From positions 1 through 64,000 of the forward strand of contig JABCPU010000350.1 of the NCBI GenBank assembly GCA_016800925.1: a DNA stretch of 64,000 bases. The letters run 5' to 3'. Source of the DNA: Suillus spraguei. Taxonomy: Eukaryota > Basidiomycota > Agaricomycetes > Boletales > Suillaceae. The position numbers and the translations under genes were made by a program. Below the pieces are notes generated by a model that worked only from the letters and a program-made list of their open reading frames with translations, searched no databases and was not told the DNA's origin. Shown piece after piece: positions 48,654 to 60,231 of the stretch (its first letter is position 1; every line of letters starts with the position of its first letter).

Positions 48654-50176
48654 TGTCATATACCATACATTTGATCTCAGATCCAATCTGATCAGATCGA
48701 TCCTGCTTCCATCTGGTCCACAGATCCTATTTGGACCACCCATCCAAAACTTTCTACTTCTTGCACTCTAACTCCCTTGTGGACATCTGCATCTACCTCC
48801 TTTCAGCAATCCTCCTGTCTACGGTATTCCAGCTATGTATATTTCTGTCCTGCTTATTGATCCATTACCTATGTCTCATTTCCGACTTGTGCTTATTGAT
48901 CCACTGTGCATTTACTAATAGACTTCCATTATACATCATACATAGCCCTTGGTCTCAGACTTGTTGATTATCCATGCCAGTTACTTACAGTATATAAAAC
49001 ACTTGTAAATCTCTGTAGAACCTTAGTTCAAATATCATCTTAGATTCTACTCATTCTGTTCCTCTGAACTTGAGTTCTTCCCAACTCTAGTTAGCTTCCA
49101 AGACTTAGGATTGATTCCTATAGTCTATATCTCTGACTCTACCTATGGGTAGTCTACTTCCATTAGTTTTGTTAAGACCATACTCAAAGGGTGAAGGGTC
49201 CGAAGGGCTTTGGCCTCAGTTCATGCACTGTGCCCCTTTCCCGAGTAATGCCCCTTATTTCAGGGAGTAGGTATATGTCTGAAGATCTGGAAGGAATTGC
49301 ATGGTGGATCTAGATGTCCAAAGGTATCGGATATGATATGTCCGAAGGTTATCCAGAGCGTAGGGATGGAACGAGGATTATGGCTAGCTTTGGAATGAGT
49401 TCCTAACTAGAAACTGACAGAGGTAGACTATCCGAAGATAGAGTCGGAGATATAGATTTAAAGGAATCAATCCCAAGTCTCGGAAGATGACTAGAGCGGA
49501 AAGTGACTCAAGTCCGAAGGAAGCAGAATGAGCAGAATCTAAGATGATATTTGAACTAAGGTTCTACGGAGATCTACAAGTGGTTTATATACTGTAAGTA
49601 TCTAATATGGATAATCAACAAGTCCGGGACCAAGGGCTATGTACGAAGTGTAATGGAAGTCTATTAGTTAATGCGCAGCGGATCAGTAAGCACAAATCGG
49701 AAATAAAACACAGGTAACGGATCAGTGACACAGGACAGAAGTATACACAGCCAGAATACTGGAAACAGGAGGAATGACGAAAGGAGATAGACGCAGATAT
49801 ACACAAGGGAGTTAGAGTGCGAGAAGTGGGCACATTCGGATGGGTGATTCGGACAGGATCTGTGGACCAGACGGAAATAGAATCGATCTGATCAGATCAG
49901 ATATGGTTGGATCTGGGATTAGAAGTATGGTATATGACAAGTTTCTAGTTAAGGACTCTGTCCGATACTAGTCTTAAACCTCTTTCCATTCCTACGTTCT
50001 GGATAACCTTTGGACATAACATATCTGTTACCTTCGGACATCCAGATCCATCACACAATCACTTCAGATGTATATCCTCCTCCTGAAATAAAGGGCAATA
50101 CTTGGGAAAGGGGCACAGTGCACAAACTGAGGCCATCGCCCTTCAGATCTTATACCTTTTGAGTATGGTCTTAACA
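48654..50176 (+). mobile_element. Solo LTR, family A, containing a second family-A LTR
   Basis: It begins TGTCATATACC at 48654, is interrupted at 49169, resumes at 49945 and ends GGTCTTAACA at 50176. The 5-bp duplication GTATG is at 48649-48653 and 50177-50181. Its own length without the nested copy is about 748 bp. Confidence 0.92.
49170..49939 (-). mobile_element. Solo LTR, family A (770 bp), nested in another family-A LTR
   Basis: In forward sense it starts TGTTAAGACC and ends GGTATATGACA. The 5-bp duplication AGTTT is at 49165-49169 and 49940-49944. It is opposite in orientation to its host LTR and richer in CpG than it, consistent with later insertion. Confidence 0.93.
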
Positions 50177-50265
50177 GTATGCTAAACTGGTTAAGAAACA
50201 AGTAAACAGATCATGTGATGTACAAAGTGATAGGAAAATGAATAGGGGCACATACAATTGTAACA

Positions 50266-52921
50266 GACATTCATGTGAGCGACATACAAAAATGCATTCT
50301 AAAACAAACAATTAGAGTTGGGAACAAAGATACAACAACAGGACACTTACATCTACATCCTGGAGGCCTCAAGACATTAATACCTTTTCTTTGTCTTCTT
50401 GTCGAGCGAAACTTCGAGTCTCTCTAAGTGTAGCTTGCATAGACATGCTTGTTTGCAATGGATATGATGTAAGCACATTACCAAGTTCCTCTCTAGGAAC
50501 GAGACAGATGGGACAAAAGAATTTGCACTTCATTCCACATATCAAGGTCATAACACATCTGTAGAATAGCCATTAGTGAATCAGAATGATATAGGCAACA
50601 CACATACTGCTCCTCATAGTCAGCTGATAAAATAAGAATAAGTGGATAAAAAAGACGCTCAATACCATCCCAACACTTGACACAAAAACTGGTTTTCAAG
50701 AGTGGTGTGAGCGATTTGAGAAGGCACTTGAATGATTCATGCCAGACAACATTCTTGAAATTGATGAAGGACTGAGTTCCAGAATATTGTTTCTCTTCTT
50801 CAACCTGCAAGAGTCAGCCATAAGCATAGAAGCCAATGATAAATTGAATAATTCATCATACAATCGGAAGCCAGCCTACAAGGTGACCACCACCAAAACC
50901 TTCACCGTTGCATATTCCAACAGGTAAATTTGCACATCGTGCAATGATGGGATATTTTTAAGACTGTACTCAAAGGGTAAGAGATCTGAAGGGCTTTGGC
51001 CTCAGTTCATACACTGTGCACCTTTCCCGAGTAATGCCCTTTATTTCAGAGGAGAGATATACGTCCAAAGGTCTGGAAGTGGTTGTGTGATGGATCCGGA
51101 TGTCTGAAGGTATTGGATATGATATGTCTGAAGGTTATCTGGAACGTGGAGATGGAACAAGGAATAAGGCTAGTCTCGGAATGAGTTCCTAACTAGAAAC
51201 TAATGGAGGTAGACTACCCGAAGGTAGAGTCAGAGATATAGACTATAGGAATCAATCCTAAGTCTTGGAAGATGACTAGAGCTGGAAGTAACTCAAGTCT
51301 GGAGGAACAGAATGAGCAGAATCTAAGATGATATTCAAACAAGGTCCTACGGAGATTTACAAGTGGTTTATATACTGTAAGTAACTAGCACGGATAATCA
51401 ATGAGTCTGGAACCGAGGGCTATGTACAATGTATAATGGAAGTCTATTAGTCAATGCACAGTGGATCAATAAGCACGAGTCGGAAATGAGACATAGGTAA
51501 CAGATCAATAAGCAGGAGGGAAATATACATAGCTGGAATACCAGAGACAGGAGGATTGCTGAAAGGAGGTAGATGCAGATGTCCACAAGGGAGTTAGAGT
51601 GTGAGAAGTAGGAACTTTTGGATGGGAGATCCAGATAGGATCTGTGGACTGGACAGAAGCAGGATCAATCGGATCTGAGATCAGATGTATGGAATATGAC
51701 AGATATGCTTTTTGACAACCAAACGAAGATAGTTTTGCCTTGTTGGCATATATGATAAAAGTGAATGGTTTCCCTTCATCCTTTGGTAAGGATGACTACA
51801 AAACACACATTAGAACATTCAAATTTAGTAGCCCATACATACTTGACCATCCCAGAAGGCATTGGCCATCCATGGCTCATCAAAAAATGCACAAAGTCTT
51901 GTCCATCATACTTGTACAATCACTGAGCATCAAATATGAAATGTGGACCAAGGCGAGGGTCTTTCAACAGGTCATAGGCCCAGTCCCAGAGCAGCCTATA
52001 CCAAACATCAAAGTTGTGCTCCTGGTCCCTATGTGGGATCAAAATCACTTCCTATTTGAACTGCACTTGGAAATTAATCATCAGTGAGGTATAGCAAGTC
52101 AATACTTAGCAGAGACTTATGTTTGCATGACAAGGAGATGCTGCATCCCACATCTTACAAATTCCATCATAGTTGGTAACTAAGAATCTTTCAATTGCAG
52201 TGTGACGGATGAGACTGATAAGCTCATTTGTCTGCAGTTTTGTAAGGTTGGCTTCGAGAATCAACTCAGCAAAGTTGAATTCAATGTGTGAGGCAAACAG
52301 TTCCCAGGGAGTAGTATTTTCAGGTACTTGTGAGCCAGTCATAGTATGCCAACAAAAATCAGCAAAGCGATCAGTTTTCATAGGGATGCCACTACAAGGA
52401 TGATACTCTGTTCTAATATCATCCTGCCAGAATACAGGCAGTAGGATATGATCATCCAGTGCCTCTTGCAGCACTGTGAATGATAGACCTACATGAAATG
52501 AATGAACAATCTATTGATGATACAAATATTAACATACCTTCATCAGGATTTACATGCTTGTCGAAAGGAGGTTCATGCATAGCAGGAGCTGCATGAGAGC
52601 CTAGAAATTGTTAAATAAAATACAGATCAATTAAATTGAATCAAACCTCGGGATGCACCTGGCTGTTGTGATGATTGGACTAGATGATATTGAGCATTCA
52701 GCAGCTTGGGGTGGGCTTGAGCTGTCAAGAGGGATTATACTTAATATGCACAGACAACATAGACTAAGTTGAATGTACTCACCTGCTTGAGCATTCTGTC
52801 TCTTGCAATCTTTCTGTATCCATAAAGTATCCCTCCTGCAGGCCTTCTGGTGGGCAGCAAGTCCACAGCTCTTGAATTTCTGGCTGCAAGTATCGCAAAT
52901 CAAGGTCCATTTGGGTAGCAT
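50266..52921 (-). pseudogene. Plavaka (CACTA-like) transposase remnant, split by an LTR
   Basis: Minus-strand exons follow the Plavaka order. First is an N-terminal zinc-finger-like start (CDTCSQKFKSCGLAAHQKAC) near 52900. Next come IRTEYHPCSG with FAELILEANLTKLQTNELISLI near 52290-52450 and WDWAYDLLKDPRLGPHFIFDAQ near 51960-51990. Then come YANKAKLSSFG near 51740, IIARCANLPVGICNGEGFGGGHLVGWLP near 50950-50890, and SADYEEQ with CPICLVPREELG near 50630-50480. A solo LTR sits between KAY and PII; the coding frame is continuous across the 5-bp duplication. The C-terminal part is missing, cut at 50265 by the Gypsy element. Several in-frame stops exist. Confidence 0.82.
50956..51701 (-). mobile_element. 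Solo LTR, family A (746 bp), in the Plavaka gene
   Basis: In forward sense it starts TTTTAAGACTG (first G mutated) and ends GAATATGACA. The 5-bp duplication GATAT is at 50951-50955 and 51702-51706. It is CpG-depleted, so it is one of the older family-A insertions here. Confidence 0.91.
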
Positions 52922-52955
52922 GAATGTGTATACAGTCCAAAATAAGAATAATGTG

Positions 52956-54278
52956 TGTCATATATCGTACATTCAGGTCTGATCCATGGACATCCAGACA
53001 CCCAATCCATACATCCTAGTCCACCCATCCAATCCAGCTCGCATATCCAATCCACCCATCCACTCCAATCCATATCCATCCATATCTAATCCATATCCAT
53101 ATCTGACTCAGTCCATCCATCCGATCTGATTCACCCATCCGATCCATGTTCATATCCGATCTATGTCCATATCTGATCCGCGTCCATATCTGATCCATGC
53201 TCATATCCAAAACTATTCCCGCGCACCTGCACATTACTCCTTTTAGGTTAATACCTGTGTCTGGCTTTCGGTTATCTTGACCTTCCATCTTGATAAGATA
53301 TTTCGTACAAGTCTTATTTCCAAGTTTATAGCCTTGTGTTCTGCAATGCCTCAAACATAGCCTCGGACTATCCTTACTTGCCTTCCGGCATGCTACCTAC
53401 AGTATATAAACTTGTAGTACAACTCCTGCAGACTTCAGTCTGATCATTGCTTTCCTACTTCTGTATATTCCTTTGACTTCTGTATCTTGTTACCATGTCT
53501 ATATAAATCCGTTTCCATTCTTGCACTTGGGCTCCGGCCCTTGTAAGCTTCTGACTCAGACCTATGGGATCATTCCCTAGGCCAGAGCCTTGATCCTTTT
53601 TCTATATCATTTTCGGACTTTGTCCGTTTCCTGTCTCTCATCTGATTCACCTCCAACTCTACCTTTGGTAGTCTTATCCTGTCTGTTTCTATTCTGGACC
53701 TTGTCCAGAGTAGTCTATACTACCTCTACACCATATCCGGACCTACTCCTCCCTAGTACTTAACACCTCCCCTAAGATCCATAGAGCTACGCTCGTCCGA
53801 TCATCTGCCCCTCCACTCTTCTGCTCCTCCGAGCTCCGGACCTTCGGACCTCTGGTCCTCCGGATCTATCCTATCCTATCCTCTGACATCTATGGATCAT
53901 CTTTCCCTCCAGAACTTTGCTCCTATCCTGCCCTGGACTTTGTCCAGGAGTCCATCCTTCATCCATTCTACTTGGAACTTGTTCCAGTAGTCTTACCATT
54001 ACTCCCTACCATCCAGAAATAGTTCCGGCATGTTCCCATGCTCATCTGGAAGTCCTTCGGAGCTCTATCATGCTATTCTGTCCTACACAGTTCATCCAGA
54101 CTCCATCTGGACTTCACTATAACTCCCCCTTGGACTTCATCTAAAATTAAGGGCACATACTCAAGTAAGGGGCACAGCGTACAAGCTGAGGCCAAGCCCC
54201 TTTGACTTTCCGTCCCTCCGGTACAACCCCATGTAAGACCAGGACTTCTTAGTAGCCCAGTTTTGCATGGTTGTAACA
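52956..54278 (+). mobile_element. Solo LTR, family B (1,323 bp)
   Basis: It starts TGTCATATATC and ends GGTTGTAACA. The 5-bp duplication ATGTG is at 52951-52955 and 54279-54283. It is exactly as long as the copy at 45643. It lies just upstream of the Plavaka transposase start. Confidence 0.93.
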
Positions 54279-54283
54279 ATGTG

Positions 54284-55133
54284 TAGATGCATGAATTTGA
54301 TAGCAATATGAACAGGTATAGACAGCAATGTTATTGATTGAGATATTGTGTTCCAATGTGTTGAAACAGCACATGCAATCATGGGAATGATATGCCAATA
54401 TCAATAAGATATGATAATGACTATCAAATATTCTAATGGATTGGAACACCACATGATGTTGTGGGACCGACATCTCAATGACAATTGCAATGTCACACCA
54501 TTCACTGTGTCAACAAGAAATTGATCAGAGGATATTTCAAGGGAGACAGGAAGAATAATCAGAGGTGAAATGTACCTAGCTCATAATCCAACATAAATCA
54601 GATGTGTAGCAAAATGTAAGAGTCCATAGTTGCAAACAGATCATTTTCAGATCATTTTTGAACAATTTCCTGATGACTTTTCCAGATCTTCATGTGCTCA
54701 TGAAATATATACTGTCCCAACACAAATCAACCCATGTATATGGTGTTCTCGACCATCTGAATACACTCTACTTATTTGAAGGTGAGTTTGTTGGAATATT
54801 TCACTAAGTTCATCTTCCACTCAAACACACATCAGATGAGAGCAGCTTCACCATCAACCTAGAGTTGCCTTCACATTCAACCTTCAGAGTGACAATGCCA
54901 GGCCCTGTAGTAAGCTGTTCTTGTCTTTTGGCTTGCTTACCCCATGCTGATGATGGTCTGACCCCGTCCTGCTCTCAGGCACTGTGTTTCTCATCTGTTA
55001 GCTTGCTTACTCAACCCTAATTATGCTTTGGAAATTGGCTGTGTCCTGCTCTCAGGCAGTGCATTTCTCATCTGTTGGCTCACTTACTCACCCTGATGAT
55101 GTGCTGGTCACATCCCACTCCCAACTAGTGCAT
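54284..55133. other. AT-rich repeat-derived DNA, no gene recognised
   Basis: Two diverged copies of a segment around GTCCTGCTCTCAGGCA(C/G)TG with GGCT(T/C)(G/A)CTTACTCA occur near 54970-55080. This may be the 5' end of the Plavaka element or another relic. Confidence 0.4.
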
Positions 55134-55835
55134 TGTCATACATGGTATGAGATTCATACCAAGCTAAGATAAGGAGTGATAGGAAAGAACCAATAGCCCA
55201 TACTATATCTCTAAGTTGCCCTGTGATTTTGCTCAGACATTGATTGTCTTTCATATTTTTTATGTACTTTGTACTTTAGTTCCTTCATATTCTATTTCCT
55301 TTCATTTTATTCCAGAACTTTCTGTCCTCAAATTTTATGATTTGTAAGACTTTCAGACTTAACATCATGTTTTGTCATGATTTATCATGCTTTGTAAGAT
55401 CTTTGTAAGATTCGAACTTTATTTGTAATGCACTTAGTAAAAAGGATGAGTAAGCTCCCCCAAAAGGCTTGGTTTGTCAGCTTTTGCATGACAAATCCCT
55501 GAGATGACTCAATAGCCTTTTGTCATGCTTTATAAGAATTCACTGTATTTATAATGTACTTAGTAAAAAAAGCTGACTCAACACACTAAATAGGAAGGTT
55601 TCTTACCAATCCATGTGTTGAATCATGCTTAGTAAGCAGGGCCTCCAAAAGGTATATAAGGAGCCCATTTTTCATCTGTAATAAATGACTTCCCATTTTC
55701 ATTCTTGTCTCCTACTGTGTGATATTTCATAAGAATAAAAGTGCAGGCAATCTAGCCTTGAAGTAAGACTAAGAAATCTATATCTACTCTAGATTATATA
55801 CTACCTTACAGGGGTTGACTATATAACATCTAACA
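55134..55835 (+). repeat. Probable LTR of another retroelement (family E, 702 bp)
   Basis: It starts TGTCATACATGG and ends CATCTAACA, with a TATATAAGG box near 55653 and AATAAA signals after it, the layout of an LTR promoter and polyadenylation region. No matching 5-bp duplication flanks it. That fits a 5' LTR whose element continues to the right and is cut off at 56150. Confidence 0.5.
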
Positions 55836-56149
55836 GCTCTCAGGCTAAGCTTTACATATACAGATCTAAAGACTCTCTCTTTTAACAGAAGGGGAGACAC
55901 ACAGAACATGACAAAGTTGAAACAGACTTTCATAGGTTGAAACACAATCTACTAGGGTGAAACATACCTACTATTTAAAGACTACTACAAATCTCAAACT
56001 CAACACTTTCATGCAGATCTTCAAGAGAAAGACCATTGAAAAAGATACCCACCCAAGAACTCAGCACATTATCTCCCATGAAGTAGAAAAGTTGGAGACT
56101 GTGTACTTAAGGACTGGCAAGAAGTCTTATCCCTGTACAGTTGTGTTGT
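55836..56149 (+). other. Possible leader and gag start of the family-E element
   Basis: A plus-strand frame opens at 55957 and runs into the following LTR. No motif is recognised. The true coding part stops at the insertion at 56150. Confidence 0.3.
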
Positions 56150-56412
56150 TGTTACAATCATATGTGCCCCTATTCATTTTCTTATACATACTTTATCCCT
56201 CCGTTCCTACCTCGTATATCATGTGATTCTCTTGACTCATACACTCAGTGTGTCTGTACTATAGTTGCCTTCCTCATTAGGATAGATATGCACTTATATT
56301 CTCACATCTCTCTTGGTCCATGCACACATATGGCCTATTTAAGCACACTGTATCACACTTGTATTCACTACTTTAATCTTACTGGGTTTTACCTGGAATA
56401 TCCTTCACTTAG
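56150..56412 (+). repeat. Truncated family-C LTR (first 263 bp)
   Basis: It starts TGTTACAATCATATGTGCCCC and matches 60803 onward up to the ATCCTTC(A/G)CTTAG point, where a second family-C LTR begins in opposite orientation. The rest of this copy is absent. Confidence 0.8.
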
Positions 56413-58236
56413 TGTTACGAACTGGGGTGGTGTCACCAACAACAGTGAAAAGACACTTGTCAATTATTGGGAAGTTCTACAATGTTCACAAGAGAACAAG
56501 GTGACTGACTAAGGAGCACATTCCTTTAGATAGTTAAGGATTCTGAGTGCAAGACTAAGTCTAAGGAGTGCTTGGACTTAGAGATGATTCAGATGACTAA
56601 GGATTGGAGGTCCTTAGCGAAGGATGTTTCTGTCATATACCATGCATTTCAGTCCAGATCCGATTCAATCCATAGACATCCGGACACCCAATTCATACAT
56701 CCAGTCCACCACTCCAATCCATATCCATCCATATCCATATCTGACCCAATCCATCCATCTGGTCTCATCCACCCATCCAATCTGATCCATATCCGACCCA
56801 GTCCATATCTGATCCATGTCCATATCCAATCCATGTCCATATCCAATCCATGTCTATATCCAATCCGAGCTCATATCCGAACTATTCCCACACACCTGTG
56901 CATTACCCCGTTTAGTATATATCTGTGTCCCCAGCTCTCGGTTATCTCTGCCTCCGTCTTGATAAGTTATTTCATACAAGTCTTATCTCTGAGTTCATAG
57001 CCTTATGTTCCATTGTACTTACTAATGTGTTTCTGCATGCTTCAGACATAGCCTTCGGACTATGCTTACTTACCTACCGGCATGCTACCTACAGTATATA
57101 ACCTTGTAGTACAACTCCTGCAGACTTCAGTCTGATCATTGCTTTCCTACTTCTGTATATTCCTTTGACTTCTGTATCTTGTTACCATGTCTATATAAAT
57201 CCGTTTCCATTCTTGCACTTGGGCTCCAGCCCTTGTAAGCTTCTGACTCAGACCTATGGGATCATTCCCTAGGCTGGAGCCTTGATCCTTTGTTCTATAT
57301 CCTTTTCGGACTTCGTCCATTTCCTGTCACTCATCTGTTTCACCTCCGACTCTACCTTTGGTAGTCTTATCCTGTCTGTTTCTATTCCGGACCTTGTCCG
57401 GAGTAGTCTATACTCATCCTTCTATAATATCCAGACCTACTCCTCTATAGTAATTTAATACCTTCCCTAAGATTCATAGAGCTACGCTTGTCCGATCATC
57501 CGTCCCTCCGCTCTTCTGCTCTTCTGCGCCTTCGAGCTCCAGACCTTCGGACCTCTGGTCCTCTGGATCTATCCTACCCTAACCTCTGACATCTATGAAT
57601 CATCTTTCCCTCTGGAGCTCTGCTCCTATCCTGCCCTGGACTTTGTCCAGGAGTCCATCCTTCATCCATTCTACTTGGAACTTGTTCCAGTAGTCTTGTC
57701 ATTACTCCCTACCATCTGGAAATAGTTCTGGTGTATTCCCGCGCTCATCCAGAAGTCCTTCGGAGCTCTATCGAGCTATCCTGTCCTACAGAGTTCATCT
57801 GGACTCCATCTGGACTTCACTATAACTCCCCCTTGGACTTCATTCGAAATTAAGGGCACATACTCAGGTAAGGGGCACAGCGTACAAGCTGAGGCCAAGC
57901 CCCTTTGACTTTCCGTCCCTCCGGTACAACCCCATGTAAAGCCAGGACTTCTTAGTAGCCCCCAGTTTTGCATGGTTGTAACAGTTTCCAGGTAAAACCC
58001 AGTAAGATTAAAGTAGGGAATACAAGTGTAATATACTGTGCTTAAATAGGGCCATATGTGCGCACAGACCATGTAACCATGGGAAGTAACTGTGTATCCT
58101 AATAAGGAAGGCATTGTGTAATACAGACATGTTGAAACATATGAGTCATAAGGCAGAAGGTTTAGTGTACGTGTATGCTAGACTGAACAAGAATAGAATG
58201 AAAGGAAAATGAATAAGAGTACATACAATTGTAACA
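56413..58236 (-). mobile_element. Family-C LTR, minus orientation, with nested family-B LTR
   Basis: In forward sense it starts TGTTACGAACTGGGG and ends ACAATTGTAACA. Without the nested LTR it is about 466 bp, close to the 473-bp copy at 60803. The flanking 5 bases do not match, and it abuts a truncated copy head to head, so a rearrangement followed insertion. Confidence 0.82.
56631..57983 (+). mobile_element. Solo LTR, family B (1,353 bp)
   Basis: It starts TGTCATATACC and ends GGTTGTAACA, with the 5-bp duplication GTTTC (56626-56630, 57984-57988), inserted in a family-C LTR. It has more CpG than the copy at 45643. Confidence 0.93.
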
Positions 58237-58268
58237 TTACCTCCGTGTTAAGCATAAAGTCACTGACT

Positions 58269-60192
58269 TTACTCATCTCTATTGGCATCATAGACGGGGT
58301 TGTAGTTGTCATAGTTAGCGACATCTTCATCAGCAGCACTCCCACCTAACATATAAGCTGCTTCTTCCTCAGCTTGTGTTTGTGCTTGGCAACCTTCTTT
58401 TCTACGTTGCTTGTTAATGAGATGCTGCTCCCACCTATGGAGTGCATCATAAAACCCATCGTCCTTCCAAGTAAGAGTAAACAGTGGGCTGCCAACGTGC
58501 TGAGGGCAATAGATGGATAAATGAGCTGGAGCATAGTGAAGACAGACTTGACACTGGTATTTGGGACAATTCTTTTGTCGATGTCCTAGGATACCACAAA
58601 CACGACATTTCATGTTTTCATCAGTGTTAGATATTGAGGCGCGAAGTGGTGATGGTGAAATGATAGGTTTAGGACTAGTGGAGCGGGCACGTTTCTTCCC
58701 TTTCCTATGTGTCATGCATCCTAAGGCAAAGCTGTTATCATGTCTAAGCTGTGCTTGTTGAGCAGGTGTGAGGGAATATGTGGAGGCAGGGAGATCAGGG
58801 GTGGTGTTAGCAACCTATCCAGGCACTAAGGAACTTGAGTGGTGTCTGCAACAGGCGCTCTATCAAGAGCGGCGGCCTGTGCATATTGGCCTCCTAGCGC
58901 AAAGCGCTAGTTGCATTGGTTGGAGGTGGGCGCTATGCGCTGTCTCACAACCCACGTCACAGAGACGAGGTTCTTGACGATGATCAAAGATGTAGAAGTG
59001 ACGAGCTTCTATGAAGTTCGAATAGAGACAATAAGCTTATGAAAAGCTTATTGAAAGAAGTTCAGGGTCGAAGATCAAGTAGATTCAAGTTAGAGAAGTA
59101 CAAAGGCTATCTGTGTGTATTTATATGTAAGATTGAAGCAGAGCGCGAATATGTCAGTATCACTAGATTAGGTATGAAATCAGATAGCCAGTAGGAAGAT
59201 GCATGCTCACAAATGAGTCAGAGGCATATGAACCAATGAATGCACGCATGTGCGAAAGGGAGTCATAAGTGTGGAGCCGAAGGTATAAAGGGTACGAGCC
59301 AATGAGGCGATGTATGAGTCATAGGTAAATGCAAAGGAAAAGATAAAAGGAAATACAACACCAGATGTAGTCCTTGAGCCAAAGAGTTGTTTGTGTGAAC
59401 CAGAGGGTAGCGCATGTTGAAGCGCAGAGGAAGGCATCAAACGCAACAGAGGGTGGGAGGCGTGAGGAGTGCAAGGAGTGCGCACGAGCGCGAGGCATAC
59501 TGGAAGAGTGTGCATTTAGTGACGATGGAAGAGGTGAGTGTAGGCGAGATAAGGAGTGACAATGGCAAGCCAGATGAGGTAGTGGAGGATGAGGATGGAG
59601 GCCTCGTCAGGACGAGAGTAGATGGTGATGCATAGGAGGAAAAATGATAGTAGGGGCACAAGAAGGTGTTCTTGTAACAGGTGGTTGTGCGCTCAGCGGC
59701 TGCCATGAGTTCATCAGGAGAAGAAGAAGAAGTTATACTGAAGTCCTTAATGAGGACTGGTGGGACAAAATCCACTGGTCCGAATGATGCTGGGATTGAC
59801 ATGGGGAGATAAATATTGAGATCCCTAAGATGAGGACCAAGTGCAACTAGCTCGGTGATGGGGACTTCTAACTTTTTAGCAGCCTCACATTGGTCTTCAG
59901 TGCAAGATTCATGGAGCCAGGCAGAATGTACATAGGAGGCAATGATGCAAGGTGGTGTGCATGGTCTACTAATAGGGGATGATGTGTGTGGGGCATCCTC
60001 AATGGACGCTGCTTCCTGTATGTTGGCAATAGCTTCTTTAACTGACCCTCTTGCTTCTCTGGTTTCAACAACAGTTTGTTGGATGGTTTCGATGATAGCA
60101 TTGGTGGTATTGTTAAGCTCCTGCACAGCAGCAGATAGGCCAACAAGGGTAGCAACACTAGAATGGTTGCTTGCAGCATAGGATGGAGGTGG
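58269..60192 (-). pseudogene. Zinc-knuckle protein gene, split by an LTR and 5'-truncated
   Basis: Minus-strand coding from 60192 gives a helical region (VQELNNTTNAIIETIQQTV, REARGSVKEAIANIQEA), a proline/serine linker and DELMAAAERTT. An LTR (58805-59679) follows, then ASTYSLTPAQQAQLRHDNSF, a basic patch (THRKGKKRARS), and a knuckle C-x2-C-x4-H-x4-C (CRVCGILGHRQKNC). A second cysteine-rich segment (CQVCLHYAPAHLSIYC) precedes the TAA at 58269. Removing the LTR and one copy of its duplication leaves the frame open across the junction. The 5' end is cut off by a family-C LTR at 60193. I recall similar knuckle proteins as repeat-associated in agaricomycetes; the function is unknown, with nucleic-acid binding inferred. 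Confidence 0.72.
58805..59679 (-). mobile_element. Solo LTR, family D (875 bp), in the zinc-knuckle gene
   Basis: In forward sense it starts TGTTAGCAACC and ends TTCTTGTAACA. The 5-bp duplication GGTGG is at 58800-58804 and 59680-59684. Its start (minus sense TGTTACAAGAACACC then GTGCCCCTA) resembles family C, so the two are related. It contains the hairpins CTAGCGC-GCGCTAG near 58890 and CAATAAGCTT-AAGCTTATTG near 59029. Confidence 0.9.
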
Positions 60193-60231
60193 TGTTACAA
60201 TCATACATGCCCCTATCTGTTTTTCCCTTAT
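60193..60231 (+). repeat. Head fragment of a family-C LTR
   Basis: It starts TGTTACAATCATACATGCCCC after GGTGG and is cut after 39 bp by a family-A LTR. The rest would lie right of the window. Confidence 0.7.

Larger units (their letters stand above)
44040..50265 (-). mobile_element. Ty3/Gypsy retrotransposon, minus strand, truncated, with nested LTRs
   Basis: Read on the minus strand it has a 5' LTR (50265-48407, itself split by a nested LTR), a leader, gag (48207-47344), protease (about 47343-46971), a solo LTR insertion (46965-45643), a spacer region, and reverse transcriptase ending near 44040. RNase H, integrase and the 3' LTR are missing, so the left end is a truncation. It is a diverged relative of the plus-strand copy at 60803. 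It is strikingly poor in CpG compared with that copy. Confidence 0.88.
48407..50265 (-). repeat. 5' LTR (family C) of the minus-strand Gypsy element
   Basis: Read on the minus strand it begins TGTTACAATTGTATGTGCCCC at 50265 and ends at 48407 with a CATAACA-type end. It is split by a family-A LTR (48654-50176). Without the insertion it is about 331 bp. Relative to the intact copy at 60803-61275 it lacks an internal stretch of about 140 bp. Confidence 0.85.

Noticed and set aside
56649..56846. Minus-strand frame with a repeating MDMDW/IW pattern (also 53016-53354)
   Set aside because: It is translation of the short CCATATC repeat in family-B LTRs.
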